From Rhizobium sp. PP-CC-3A-592 (GTDB taxonomy: Bacteria > Pseudomonadota > Alphaproteobacteria > Rhizobiales > Rhizobiaceae), in contig NZ_QJSR01000015.1 in assembly GCF_003217095.1 (NCBI RefSeq), positions 1 to 35,837 of the forward strand: 35,837 nt of DNA. Direction: 5' to 3'. The notes beneath the pieces are model-generated. The model made no database searches. It worked only from the letters and a program-made list of their open reading frames with translations, and was not told where the DNA came from. Positions 1 to 8,410 of the stretch are shown piece after piece; the stretch's first letter is position 1; every line of letters begins with the position of its first letter. A program made the position numbers and the translations under genes.

Positions 1-495
1 GCCCATTCTCCACCTCCGTGCAGGTCGATGTTGAATCAGAATGGTCTGCAGCAGTCACCTCACAATCGATTCATCGATCACAGGACGCGCTCTAGCTGCA
101 GGAGCGACCTTCGCTCATGATTGCCCTTAGGTCGTCCTGTTAATAAGGCCAAGGAAAAGGAAGTAGTCTTGCAAGTCTATAACGGTGCCAACGTGGTGCC
201 ATGTCCCGAAGCGAGGCTGAAGCGTGATAACACCGCTTACGCAGGCTGCTAGCGCCTGAGTTTTTCCTATATCACTGTTTTATCAATTGACGACGACAAG
301 TAAATGTCATCCGTTAGAGGTAAACCCATAGGAACTTGGGTTGTGCATTAGCGGGATCCGAGGTTCGCATCTCATCAAGCCCAACGATGGGATGTTGCAA
401 CAACTCGAAATATTTTATTTTCGTCAAGGAAATTCGATGTGGGCACGCTGAGGTGAGCCCAATTTGTTTTTTCCGACTTAAAATCTCTTCACTAT
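1..495. other. Left-end stretch without a supported gene
   Basis: No convincing coding region is visible in either direction. Only short open frames occur, among them a TTG-initiated frame of about 43 codons from 121, and none resembles a family I recognise. The right end holds the 3' side of the LysR gene, which stops at 496-498. I see no tRNA, no inverted repeat of note and no clear terminator. It may be decayed sequence or the far end of a neighbouring gene. Confidence 0.4.
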
Positions 496-1410
496 TCAAT
501 TGGATCCCGTTACGCTTTTAACAGACGCAATCAACAGGTCTACGAACGCAGAGACCTTAGGCGGTCTAAAGCGGGCGGCCGGGTATACCGTATAGACACC
601 ACCCGATGGTAGATGCCAGTCCGGAAGGACACGAACCAGCCATCCGCTCGCTATGTCTGCGGCCGTTAGGAAGTCCGGCAAAACTGATAGCCCGCCGCCT
701 TGCCGCACAGCTTCCATCACGGCCGGCGTTGTGTTGATCGCAATGTCGGCCTTGAAACGCACAGTTCGTGCCTCGCCTCCTTCGTTGCGGACAAAGGTCC
801 ACTCCAAGGGCTCCTTTAGCGCGTTGTTGGCGACGAAGGGCAGGAATGGCAAATCGCCAGGCTCGTTAAGTTTGGCCACCTTGCTCACGAGTTCAGGTGC
901 GCCAACCAGATATTGTCGAAACGCGCCAATCCGGCGGGCTTGCAGGCCTGAATCGGCCAGCCAGCCTACGCGAATAGCGAGGTCCATGCTGTCGGCGACG
1001 AGATCGACCATTTTGTCGCTGAGGCTGAGTTCGACCTTGCAGTCCGTATATCGGGCAGTGAAAGCGGTCACCAGGGGCACAATCACCGAGGTGCCATAGT
1101 CGTATGGCGCGGTGATCCTCAGCAGACCCTTTGGCTCTGTTCTGGCTTGAGCCAACTCTCTCAGGGCATCCTCGGCCTCGCGCAAGACGAGGACGCAACG
1201 GAGGTGAAACATCCTTCCTGCCTCGGTCGGCTGGAGCCGTCGTGTAGTGCGCATCAGCAGCGTGGTGCCAACCTCTTCTTCGAGCTTGGCAACCTGCTGG
1301 CTGACGACAGCCTTGGTAATGCCGAGATATTCGGCTGCGCGCGTGAAAGAACCCGCATCGACGACAGCGACGAAATAGGCCAGCCGATTGAGATTGGTCG
1401 CTTCCTGCAT
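496..1410 (-). CDS. LysR-family transcriptional regulator
   Basis: About 304 residues, the normal LysR length. The N-terminal winged helix-turn-helix is clear at about residues 7-65 (FVAVVDAGSFTRAAEYLGIT, then VSQQVAKLEEEVGTTLLMRT). The rest is the LysR substrate-binding fold, ending in the usual QGGGLSVLPDF segment. I chose the ATG at 1410 because GGAG sits 7 nt upstream and the protein then begins MQEATNLNRLAYF, just before the HTH; a start at 1449 adds 13 unlikely residues. It is transcribed away from the DsbA/MBL-fold/NTF2 genes, the standard arrangement for a LysR activator and its target, so I infer that it controls them. The inducer is unknown. A TGTT-N7-AACA dyad lies in the shared intergenic space. 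Confidence 0.93.
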   Translation of the reverse strand: MQEATNLNRLAYFVAVVDAGSFTRAAEYLGITKAVVSQQVAKLEEEVGTTLLMRTTRRLQPTEAGRMFHLRCVLVLREAEDALRELAQARTEPKGLLRITAPYDYGTSVIVPLVTAFTARYTDCKVELSLSDKMVDLVADSMDLAIRVGWLADSGLQARRIGAFRQYLVGAPELVSKVAKLNEPGDLPFLPFVANNALKEPLEWTFVRNEGGEARTVRFKADIAINTTPAVMEAVRQGGGLSVLPDFLTAADIASGWLVRVLPDWHLPSGGVYTVYPAARFRPPKVSAFVDLLIASVKSVTGSN

Positions 1411-1429
1411 GCTTGCGCTCCAAATTGAT

Positions 1430-1444
1430 TGTTTGCTTATAACA
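1430..1444. promoter_or_regulatory. Candidate LysR binding dyad
   Basis: TGTTTGCTTATAACA is an inverted repeat TGTT-N7-AACA in the 108-bp gap between the divergent LysR and DsbA-type genes. LysR regulators commonly bind AT-rich interrupted dyads of this size. The site lies 20 bp upstream of the LysR start codon, where autoregulation would be expected. The short arms make it only a candidate. Confidence 0.35.
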
Positions 1445-1499
1445 TACATTCTGTCGTCTTCTACGGACTTCTCGCTCTAATTCTCTCGTGTCATCTATA

Positions 1500-1513
1500 G
1501 CTCCTCAAGGAGC
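1500..1513 (+). promoter_or_regulatory. Hairpin containing the Shine-Dalgarno of the DsbA-type gene
   Basis: GCTCCTCAAGGAGC is a perfect 5-bp inverted repeat with a TCAA loop. Its 3' arm contains the AAGGAG ribosome-binding site, which is 6 nt upstream of the ATG at 1519. In RNA the stem would pair with the Shine-Dalgarno sequence, so it could lower translation or act as a small thermosensor. It could also be chance. Confidence 0.35.
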
Positions 1514-1518
1514 GAGAG

Positions 1519-2184
1519 ATGAGCGACAAAGCCCACGTTACCTACCTATTCGATCCCCTCTGCGGCTGGTGCTATGGCGCGTCGCCTTTGCTTGCACAAC
1601 TCGCCGCGCTGCCAAACCTTATCGTCGCACTGGCGCCGACGGGTCTTTTCTCAGGGACAGGCGCACGAGTGGTAGACGAACATTTTGCGAACTTTGCCTG
1701 GTCCAATGACGTTCGCATCGCAAGCTTAACGGGGCAGCAGTTCACTAAGGATTATCGCGTAAAGGTGCTTGGCAGTGGCGGTTTGCTAAATTCTGGCTCG
1801 GCGACGCTGGCAGTAACAGCCGTTTCTCTGACAGATCCGTCTCGCGAAATTGATGCACTTCGGCTCATCCAGGAAGCGCGCTATGTCGCTGGTCGCGACG
1901 TTACCGACCTGTCGGAACTGCGCGATATCCTGGAGAGGGCCGACCTCAGTGCCGCCGCCGCTTGCCTTGCGGAACCGGATGCGGAGCTGCTGGCGGCAAA
2001 CCGCAAGCGCGTGGAGCGGTCCCGGTCGCTGATGCAGGAGTTCGAAGCCGGTGGCGTGCCAGCGTTGATTGTCGATGACGGGGAGCGAACCGAGCTGGTC
2101 AGAGCCCACGAGCTGTTCGGCAATGCCGATAATCTCATAGCAAGTCTTTCCGCTCTTGGCAGGGCTCGGCCCTCCCTTTCCTAA
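1519..2184 (+). CDS. DsbA-family thiol oxidoreductase (cytoplasmic type)
   Basis: A 221-residue thioredoxin-fold protein of the DsbA/FrnE-like group (predicted protein-disulfide isomerases). The redox motif CGWC is at residues 15-18 within LFDPLCGWCYGASP, followed by the helical insertion and a late cis-Pro segment (GGVPALIVDD). There is no signal peptide, so it probably works in the cytosol on small thiols or protein disulfides, unlike periplasmic DsbA. The ATG is preceded by AAGGAG at a 6-nt spacing. It is the first gene of a tight rightward set with the MBL-fold and NTF2-like genes, opposite the LysR gene, which suggests a LysR-induced response to a thiol-reactive or oxidising compound (inference). 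Confidence 0.9.
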   Translation: MSDKAHVTYLFDPLCGWCYGASPLLAQLAALPNLIVALAPTGLFSGTGARVVDEHFANFAWSNDVRIASLTGQQFTKDYRVKVLGSGGLLNSGSATLAVTAVSLTDPSREIDALRLIQEARYVAGRDVTDLSELRDILERADLSAAAACLAEPDAELLAANRKRVERSRSLMQEFEAGGVPALIVDDGERTELVRAHELFGNADNLIASLSALGRARPSLS

Positions 2185-2206
2185 AGCCCTAAACCTGGAG
2201 ACAATC

Positions 2207-3103
2207 ATGTTCACGAGGAGAACTATCATGAAAACCACGCTCGCCGCTGGCGCTACTGCCGTCTTTGCACCCGCTGATCTCGGCCATGCCGCAGGAAGCC
2301 TCACCTGGAAGCATTTTCCCGCCGGGCAAAATGGCTTCTTCCGCGCGCCTGTTCTGATCTCTGGCCCCACCGAAGCCGTACTGATCGACGGCGGCTTCAC
2401 GCTTCCCGACGGCAAGGCTGTTGCGGACGCGATCAAGGCAACGGGCAAGACGCTGACCAGGATCTATATCAGCCAGTCAGACCCGGATTACTACTTCAGC
2501 CTGGGTCCGATCAAGGCCGCTTTCCCCGACGCCAAGGTAATTGCTGCCTCGGCCACAGTCGATGCGATCAAGGCCAGTGTCGAAAAGAAGCTCGCCGTTT
2601 GGGGACCGCAGCTCAAGGAAAATGGGCCGCAGACGCTGGCCGATGTCGTCATGCCCAATATCTTCGACGGCAAGACCCTGACGGTTGACGGTGAAACGAT
2701 CGAGATCGTCGAAGCGGACGGCCTCGCCAACCGGCGTTATCTCTTCGTTCCATCCCTGAACGCCGTGTTTGGCGGTGTGATGATCTTCAACGGTGTCCAT
2801 GTATGGACGGCAGACACCAACAGCGCCGAACTCCGGGCTGCTTGGATTGCCAATCTCGAAAAGATCGCAGCACGCAAGCCGGCGATCGTGGTTGCCGGTC
2901 ACATGACACCGGAGGCCACGACCGACCTGTCCGGCGTGGAGCACACCATTGCGTACCTGAAGGCGTTCGAGGAGGAACTGGCCAAGCATAAGGACTCCAC
3001 CTCGCTCAAGGCTGCGATGGAAGCACGCTTTCCGGGTCTCGGCATGGGTGTGGCACTCGACATCGGCTCCAAGGTCGCCACCGGCGAAATGAAGTGGGGC
3101 TGA
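2207..3103 (+). CDS. Tat-exported MBL-fold protein with a degenerate metal site
   Basis: About 298 residues with a metallo-beta-lactamase fold (VLIDGGF near residue 58; AIVVAGHMTPEA near 226). The N-terminus MFTRRTIMKTTLAAG and the run to HAAG resemble a twin-arginine signal, implying export in folded form. The canonical T-H-x-H-x-D-H metal motif is replaced by S89-Q-S-D-P-D-Y, so two of three His ligands became Gln and Asp and the last became Tyr; only the inner Asp and the later GH are kept. Classical zinc hydrolase activity is therefore doubtful. The start at 2207 has TGGAG 6 nt upstream and retains the RR motif; an ATG at 2228 also has a good AGGAG but would lose it. It follows the DsbA gene by 22 bp. 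Confidence 0.88.
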   Translation: MFTRRTIMKTTLAAGATAVFAPADLGHAAGSLTWKHFPAGQNGFFRAPVLISGPTEAVLIDGGFTLPDGKAVADAIKATGKTLTRIYISQSDPDYYFSLGPIKAAFPDAKVIAASATVDAIKASVEKKLAVWGPQLKENGPQTLADVVMPNIFDGKTLTVDGETIEIVEADGLANRRYLFVPSLNAVFGGVMIFNGVHVWTADTNSAELRAAWIANLEKIAARKPAIVVAGHMTPEATTDLSGVEHTIAYLKAFEEELAKHKDSTSLKAAMEARFPGLGMGVALDIGSKVATGEMKWG

Positions 3104-3108
3104 TCGCG

Positions 3109-3507
3109 ATGGGCGCCAATCTCGATCTCATCAGGGCCACCTATGAGGGCTCATCCGAGGATAACGGCCGCAACCTGCTTGCGGCCCTGGCGCACGATGC
3201 GACGTGGACGGAAGCCGAAGGCTTCCCCTATGCCGGCACCTATGTCGGCCCCGACGCCATTGTCGCCGGGGTATTCCACAGGCTCGGTACGGAGTGGATC
3301 GGCTACAACGCGAAAGTCCATACCCTCATGGAGGACGGCAATCGTGTTGCAGCGTTCGGCATCTACTCCGGCACCTACACGGCGACAGGCAAGTCGATGA
3401 CGGCGCACTTTGCCCATCTCTACGAGGTCCGCGACGGCAAGATCGTCAGTATGGTCCAATATGTCGATACGCTGCTGGTGAACCGGGCCATCGTCCCAGA
3501 TGCCTGA
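3109..3507 (+). CDS. NTF2/SnoaL-like protein
   Basis: About 132 residues with the cone-shaped NTF2/SnoaL fold pattern: an N-terminal helix (LDLIRATYEGSSEDNGRNLL), a DATWTEAEGFPYAGTYVG segment, and C-terminal strands (SGTYTATGKSMTAHFAHLYE, then VRDGKIVSMVQYVDT). Such proteins are small ligand-binding or isomerase/dehydratase domains, and the substrate cannot be read from sequence. It starts 5 bp after the MBL-fold stop (a GTG at 3094 would overlap it), so the two are surely co-transcribed. It closes the LysR-divergent set. The ATG at 3109 gives a start typical of the family. Confidence 0.85.
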   Translation: MGANLDLIRATYEGSSEDNGRNLLAALAHDATWTEAEGFPYAGTYVGPDAIVAGVFHRLGTEWIGYNAKVHTLMEDGNRVAAFGIYSGTYTATGKSMTAHFAHLYEVRDGKIVSMVQYVDTLLVNRAIVPDA

Positions 3508-3818
3508 CAGCCGGATGACTGAGAATTCTGTATGGTTGGGGGCTCGCCAATGTGGAACGCCCCCACTGAAATGTTGCGGGATTATTAAACCCACGGGCCG
3601 GCAAACGTGGGGCTCATCGCCATTCATTTTGCAGATGCCAATCAGGCCGGCAAATCGGCCCAATTCCGCCCGCCATGCGTCGACACTTCCGGGTCGAAGG
3701 TTCGTATCGGTTCAAGGCGGCTAATCGTGGAAGTGATCCGCCGGCGTGGACCTACTTCGTCAGTATGCACGCAACACCCCAAGTCTATCGGCTGCCCCTA
3801 ATTTTAGTTCTTTTGCGA
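3508..3818. other. Intergenic stretch between convergent genes
   Basis: This 311-bp interval separates the NTF2-like gene from the 3' end of the leftward TetR gene. Several short frames are open on both strands but none has a recognisable domain or a good ribosome-binding site. A short repeated string (GGCCGGCAAA) occurs twice about 50 bp apart. No strong hairpin with a T-run is evident. It may be decayed sequence. Confidence 0.4.
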
Positions 3819-4445
3819 TCATCGCGGGCGCTGTGTCACAGGATCACAGAAGGGCAAGGTGCTTGCGCGGCGGATCGCCTGGGCGAGCCGATCGTTGATT
3901 TCTGCAAGCGTCGGCACCTGTCCGTATTTCACCGCGCCCCGGCTGATGGTCTCGTCAACGATGCGCATCGCTGCCGCAACTGTAGCCGCGCAGAGCCGCA
4001 CCTCAAAATCCTTCGGTGAAAGATCCAAGCGGGAGGCGATGACGATGGCCATTCGGTCCTCCGTCATCCGGGTCGACATGAACCAGGGTTCGAGCAGCGC
4101 GGGCTCTTCCTCAAGCCTGGCAATCAGATGCACGACAAGTGCGCTGTCCTCTACCTCCTGCTTCTCTATTTTGCTCAAGTCGTAATTGATCTCCAGAAAC
4201 CGTTCGACGGAGATATCGAACGGCCAGTTCTCCAGTCGGGCGGCAAAGCGCTGCGAGGTCAGCGCGAAGAGCGGCTCGACGCAACTCTCCTTGCTGCGGA
4301 AATAACGCCACAGTGTTCGCTTTGATATTCCCGCCGCCTCGGCGATCTCGTCGCCACTCGTGCCGGCCACACCCTTTTCCAGGAACAAGCGCGCGGCACT
4401 TCGCGCCACTTCGATATGCGCCCCGTCCCGTATCGTCCTGCTCAT
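3819..4445 (-). CDS. TetR-family transcriptional regulator
   Basis: About 208 residues. The TetR DNA-binding domain occupies residues 5-55 (ARSAARLFLEKGVAGTSGDE, then IAEAAGISKRTLWRYFRSKE), followed by an alpha-helical ligand/dimer domain. The ATG at 4445 is preferred because GGAG lies 6 nt upstream; a TTG at 4457 would add four residues. The gene diverges from the prolyl oligopeptidase gene, and the 192-bp gap holds a 25-bp near-palindrome, a 9-bp copy of its half-site near the TetR start, and a perfect 12-bp palindrome. I infer autorepression and control of the peptidase. The half-site copy lies just upstream of a possible -10 (TATAAA on the minus strand). Confidence 0.9.
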   Translation of the reverse strand: MSRTIRDGAHIEVARSAARLFLEKGVAGTSGDEIAEAAGISKRTLWRYFRSKESCVEPLFALTSQRFAARLENWPFDISVERFLEINYDLSKIEKQEVEDSALVVHLIARLEEEPALLEPWFMSTRMTEDRMAIVIASRLDLSPKDFEVRLCAATVAAAMRIVDETISRGAVKYGQVPTLAEINDRLAQAIRRASTLPFCDPVTQRPR

Positions 4446-4487
4446 CTGCGTCTCCAACTCATGATATGCGCACTTTATATGACGCTT

Positions 4488-4496
4488 AATGCCACT
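4488..4496. promoter_or_regulatory. Half-site copy of the TetR operator
   Basis: AATGCCACT matches the arm of the palindrome at 4550-4574 (AATGrCACT). It lies 42 bp upstream of the TetR ATG, beside a possible TATAAA -10 for that gene. It may be a weaker autoregulatory contact. Confidence 0.35.
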
Positions 4497-4533
4497 TGCT
4501 TTAGGCCAAATACCGGCTATCAGCCCGCACTTC

Positions 4534-4545
4534 TGTAAATTTACA
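4534..4545. promoter_or_regulatory. Perfect 12-bp palindrome TGTAAATTTACA
   Basis: A perfect dyad in the TetR/prolyl oligopeptidase intergenic region, 4 bp from the larger palindrome. It could be a regulator site or simply AT-rich promoter DNA. I do not know the cognate protein. Confidence 0.4.
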
Positions 4546-4549
4546 TCAC

Positions 4550-4574
4550 AATAATGACACTAAGTGCCATTATT
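4550..4574. promoter_or_regulatory. 25-bp near-palindromic operator candidate
   Basis: The core AATGACACTAAGTGCCATT (4553-4571) equals its own reverse complement except for one base pair on each side and the centre, and symmetry extends three more bases outward. It is 64 bp upstream of the peptidase start. The size and symmetry fit a TetR dimer site, and the adjacent regulator is TetR. Confidence 0.6.
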
Positions 4575-4637
4575 TGATCCGCCCATGCAAAGACGCTCAG
4601 ACTTTCCGACACCAATCTATTCCCGCTGGGGTTTCCG

Positions 4638-6780
4638 ATGAGAACACCTATCGCAATTGCCATCTCCTTTTTTCTCCAGATTCACAACGTGTCCGCCCAA
4701 CCAATGGAGGATAATTTGCAGAAGAACATTTATCCGAAAACCGAACGCATCGACGTCACCGAGGAGTATTTCGGCCGAACCGTCGTGGATTCATATCGCT
4801 GGCTTGAGAATGATGCACCGGACGATCGCGCGGTGTCGGCCTGGATCGAGGCGCAGAAAGCGGTCACGCAGAAGCACCTGGACGCGCTTCCCGGCAGGGA
4901 CCATTTCCGCAAGCGGATGACGGAACTGCTGGACTACGATCGATACACCGTTCCGCGAAAACGCGGGGACCGATATTTTCTTCAACGTCATCAAGGGGAA
5001 TGAAAACCAGCCATCCCTCTATGTCCGCGACGGCGTCTTCGGCGAAAGCCGCGTGCTCATCGATCCCAATACGTGGTCGGAAGATGGTGCCGATGCGCTC
5101 ACCGACTGGAGCGCGTCCGATGACGCCCGCTACGTGGCGTTCGGCGTCCAGGAGGGCGGCACCGACTGGCGAACCATCAAGGTGCTCGATGTCGAAAGCG
5201 GCAAGGAACTCGACGATTCACTCGATGGCGCACGCTTCTCCCGCCTGGCCTGGGCGCCCGATGGATCGGGCTTCTTTTATTCGCGTATGCCGAAGCCCGC
5301 TCAGGGCTCAGGCAGGGGCGAGGTCGTCGCCAATCACGCTGTCTTCTTTCACAAACTGGGCACGAAACAGGCAGACGACCGGCTGATCTATGCCACTCCC
5401 GATCGCCCGGACCTGTTGCACGGAGCGGACCGGGTTTCCGGGGGACGCTATCTCACCATTTCCTCGACACCCGGTACGAACGAAAGCGCTCTCACCGTCA
5501 TCGACCTCCACTCACCGGACTGGACCCCGAAGACGGTCGTGCCGGATATGGAATCCTCATGGTATGTCCTCGGCAATCACGGAACCGAGCTGCTGCTCGC
5601 GACCACGCTCGGGGCCGAACGTGTGCGCATCGTCTCCCTGGATATGGCCGAGGCGAAGCCGGAGCCGAAGGAAATCATCCCCGAGGCCACCGATGGCGCG
5701 GTGCTGGACTCCGCCGTCATCGCGGGCGACACGCTGCTGGTGAGCTACCAGATCGACGTCAAGACGGAGATCCGCCGCTTCACGCTCGATGGAAAGCCGG
5801 ATGGCACAGTTGATCTGCCGGGGGTCGGAACGGCCCGATTTCTGGAAGGCGATGCCGGAGAAGCCTTCTTCGTCTTCACCAGCTACGATGCCCCGATAGC
5901 GATCTATCACTACGATCTCGCCTCAAAAGCCGTAACGCCGTGGGCGGAGCCTAAGGTGCCGATCGATCTGGACAGCATCCGCGTCGAGCAGCGCTTCTTT
6001 CGCTCTAAGGATGGCACCGAAGTGCCGCTTTCCCTGATCAGGCGCAAGGATGTCACCTCTGCGGCGCCGACCCTGCTTTATGCCTATGGCGGCTTTGGCA
6101 TCAGCCAGATCCCGTTCTACAATCCGATTCAGCTCGCATGGGTGGAACAGGGCGGCGTGCTGGCGGTCGCGAACATTCGCGGCGGCGGCGAATATGGCAA
6201 GGCGTGGCACCGCGCCGGCCAGCTCGAGAACAAGCAGAACTCGTTCGACGACTTCATCGCCGCCGCCGAATTTCTGAAACGAACGGGCGTCACCTCACCA
6301 GACGGCCTTGCCATCCAGGGCGAGTCCAACGGTGGCCTTCTGGTTGCCGCCGTCACCAACAAGCGTCCCGACCTGTTCGACGTGGCACTGCCGGGCGTCG
6401 CGGTCACCGATATGCTGCGCTACGACAGGTTCACTGGCGGCGGATTGTGGAAGGGCGAGTTCGGCAGCCCTGCCGAGGAGCGGCATTTCCACAACCTCAT
6501 GAGCTATTCCCCCTATCACACGATCCGGCAGGGCAAGGATTATCCGGCGATCCTGGCGACGACGGCGGATGCCGACGACCGTGTCGTGCCTGCCCACACG
6601 TTCAAATACATCGCCGCACTGCAGTCTGCCGATCTCGGTGAAAAACCGCGCCTCGTGCGCATTGAGACCCGCGCCGGTCACGGCGCCGGCATGCCGATCG
6701 ACAAAGTCATCGCCCAGCATGCCGACATGTGGGCCTTCGCCGCCTACTGGACCGGTCTGAAAACCACTCTCGCGAAATGA
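4638..6780 (+). pseudogene. Prolyl oligopeptidase family (S9A) with a 1-nt frameshift
   Basis: The gene encodes a signal peptide (MRTPIAIAISFFLQIHNVSA), the beta-propeller domain and the catalytic alpha/beta-hydrolase domain of an S9A prolyl oligopeptidase, which cuts short peptides after proline; here it would act in the periplasm. The triad region is intact: GESNGG (Ser codon at 6325), DDRVVP (about 6574-6590) and AGHGAG (His codon at 6679). The frame breaks at the TTTT run at 4976-4979. Dropping one T joins GDRY to FFNVIKGNENQPSLYVRDG, as the family expects, so the reading is 4638-4976 plus 4978-6780. As written, only about 121 residues are made from the 5' ATG, and the long downstream frame lacks the signal peptide. 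It is either a recent pseudogene or a homopolymer sequencing error. It diverges from a TetR gene. Confidence 0.85.
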
Positions 6781-6799
6781 AGTAATCGAAAGGAGATTT

Positions 6800-7090
6800 A
6801 TGATGATGATGACAAAGTTCAATCCACTCGGGAAACACCTCAGATCCATATTCGGAGCGGGCCTCGCTGTCCTTACGCTGGCCGGATGCACGTCTGCCGG
6901 AGCAGGCGATTACGCCGACGGGCGACGGTGCTCCGAATACCGGCATCACCGCGATTGCATGTATATGCAGCAGCACCGCGACCGCGAGCAGCTCATCAAT
7001 CAGGAAAAGGCGCTCATCAATGCCGAACAGGCCCGTGAGAACCTGCGGATGCTCCGTGAGATCCGAAGGAAACGCGGGGATCATCATTGA
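6800..7090 (+). CDS. Small lipoprotein of unknown function
   Basis: About 96 residues. The N-terminus has a hydrophobic stretch ending in a lipobox (LAGC, Cys30), followed by a Tyr/Arg/His-rich part with two Cys (RRCSEYRHHRDCMYMQQHRD) and a charged C-terminal helix that is probably coiled (QLINQEKALINAEQARENLR). The start is uncertain because four ATG codons are in tandem; AGGAG at 6791-6795 fits the second (6803) best. It follows the peptidase by 19 bp and may share its transcript. I do not recognise the family. The lipid anchor is the only solid inference. Confidence 0.72.
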   Translation: MMMMTKFNPLGKHLRSIFGAGLAVLTLAGCTSAGAGDYADGRRCSEYRHHRDCMYMQQHRDREQLINQEKALINAEQARENLRMLREIRRKRGDHH

Positions 7091-7130
7091 GCGCTACCGC
7101 TTTTGCATTCAACAGCAGGAGGGAAATCCG

Positions 7131-7715
7131 ATGAATGCGCAGACCCCGGCCGATGCCGCAGACCAGACATCCGAGATACTGAGACGAAATGAACAGGCCA
7201 TGATGGCCGCCATCTTCAACGCCTGCGACGACGCCGCGCGCACCACCGACGACGAGCTGAGGTCGGCCGGCATCAATCCAATCAGCATGAGGGACGGCTA
7301 TTTTCTTTCGGTCGCGCTGCATCTCCTGTTTCTCAACCGGTGCGGTGCAGACATGGAGACGAGCGAGGGCGGCGACCCCAAACGCGCGGCCCATCTGCTG
7401 CGAGTCGGGCGAAGAATTTCCGCCTATCGGTGGGAAGGCATCGACGAGGAGCAAAAAACGAGAAGGAGCGATATCGCATTGGACGACGACGAAAGACGCG
7501 AGCTCGCCGACGGTGCACAGAGAGCAGCATTCAAGAGAGTCATGCGGGCTCTGGTCGATCACGCAAGCACGGCCGATCCGGATCTGTGTACCCGCATCAC
7601 GGCCGACATCGAGACCTACATCACAAGGCTCGCGCCGCAGTCGGAGACGGATCGTTATTTCGCCGAGCGATTGCGGGAAAGCGTTGCGGTTCTGCTGCAG
7701 CCGCCTGAAGATTGA
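7131..7715 (+). CDS. Unknown soluble protein
   Basis: About 194 residues, mostly helical and rich in Asp, Glu and Arg, with no signal peptide or membrane segment. The ATG at 7131 has AGGAGGG 7 nt upstream, far better than a start at 7020. No motif of a known family is visible; the central part (MRDGYFLSVALHLLFLNRC) suggests a buried helix. It lies 40 bp after the small lipoprotein, so the two may be co-transcribed. Function unknown. Confidence 0.7.
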   Translation: MNAQTPADAADQTSEILRRNEQAMMAAIFNACDDAARTTDDELRSAGINPISMRDGYFLSVALHLLFLNRCGADMETSEGGDPKRAAHLLRVGRRISAYRWEGIDEEQKTRRSDIALDDDERRELADGAQRAAFKRVMRALVDHASTADPDLCTRITADIETYITRLAPQSETDRYFAERLRESVAVLLQPPED

Positions 7716-7924
7716 TCCCAGCAGTAGTTTTTGGCACGATCGTCAGATTTGTTCAGTCGCTTTCGACGTGACAATTAGAACGGTTTTCCTTGTACTCAAG
7801 GGTAATCCCGCCGAACGGGTTGTAGGTTCATATCTGTTCAAGAGCTTGGGTTCCCGTTCCATGCCGGTATCGCTCTCCGATGGGACACGCATCGCCCACT
7901 CCCGGGTCGGTGTGAACCTAACCG

Positions 7925-8314
7925 CTATCGCTTCACCGCGACGCATTTCACCTCCGCAAGCAAGCCAGGATGAGCAAGTTCGGATACGCCGATGCGAGTC
8001 CATGCGTAGGTTCCTTTTGGAAAGACTTCGTTCTTTGCCGTCCGGAAAATATCCATGTGCTTCGACATCTCCACATGATAGCTCGTCATCTCCACCACGT
8101 CGTCGAAGGTGCAGTTTGCGGCCTCAAGGACGATGCGGAGGTTCTCCCACATGGCCCTGAACTGTTCTCGCGGGTCCTCAATCACCTGCAAGTCCCTCGT
8201 ACGGCCGACTTGCCCGACGACGTAGATCGTATTGCCAACCTTAACCGCCGGGGCATATCCTGCGCGGGCGACGATTTCGCGCATTTCCTCCGGAATAATG
8301 ACTTCGCGATCCAT
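7925..8314 (-). CDS. RidA-family protein (YjgF/YER057c/UK114), copy 1
   Basis: A 129-residue protein of the RidA superfamily, trimeric enzymes that hydrolyse reactive enamine/imine intermediates to ketoacids. Family marks are GNTIYVVGQVGRT, then QFRAMWENLRIVLEAANCTF, then VEMTSYHVEM, then TYAWTRIGVSELA. The Arg of the TRIGVSEL segment corresponds to the catalytic Arg of RidA, so activity is plausible. The ATG at 8314 begins MDREVII exactly as in the second copy at 23648, which supports this start. The gene diverges from a TetR gene, and the GGAACC-N4-GGTTCC palindrome sits between them. The second copy is about 86% identical (111 of 129 by my count). Confidence 0.92.
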   Translation of the reverse strand: MDREVIIPEEMREIVARAGYAPAVKVGNTIYVVGQVGRTRDLQVIEDPREQFRAMWENLRIVLEAANCTFDDVVEMTSYHVEMSKHMDIFRTAKNEVFPKGTYAWTRIGVSELAHPGLLAEVKCVAVKR

Positions 8315-8410
8315 AATGCTGCACCTTTTCCTGCAAGAGAGAGGCGGCCCAATTCGAGAAGGGCGTCGCCACGACATCATGGCCATTTACCTAGCGTCAG
8401 AAAATATCAC

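Noticed and set aside
121-252. TTG-initiated frame of about 43 codons near the left end, beginning LPLGRPVNKAKEKEV
   Set aside because: A faint resemblance to a recombinase linker is too weak, and no other part of such a gene is present.
1786-3663. Several 170-220-codon minus-strand frames
   Set aside because: They are antisense to the DsbA, MBL-fold and NTF2-like genes, which have clear domains and ribosome-binding sites.
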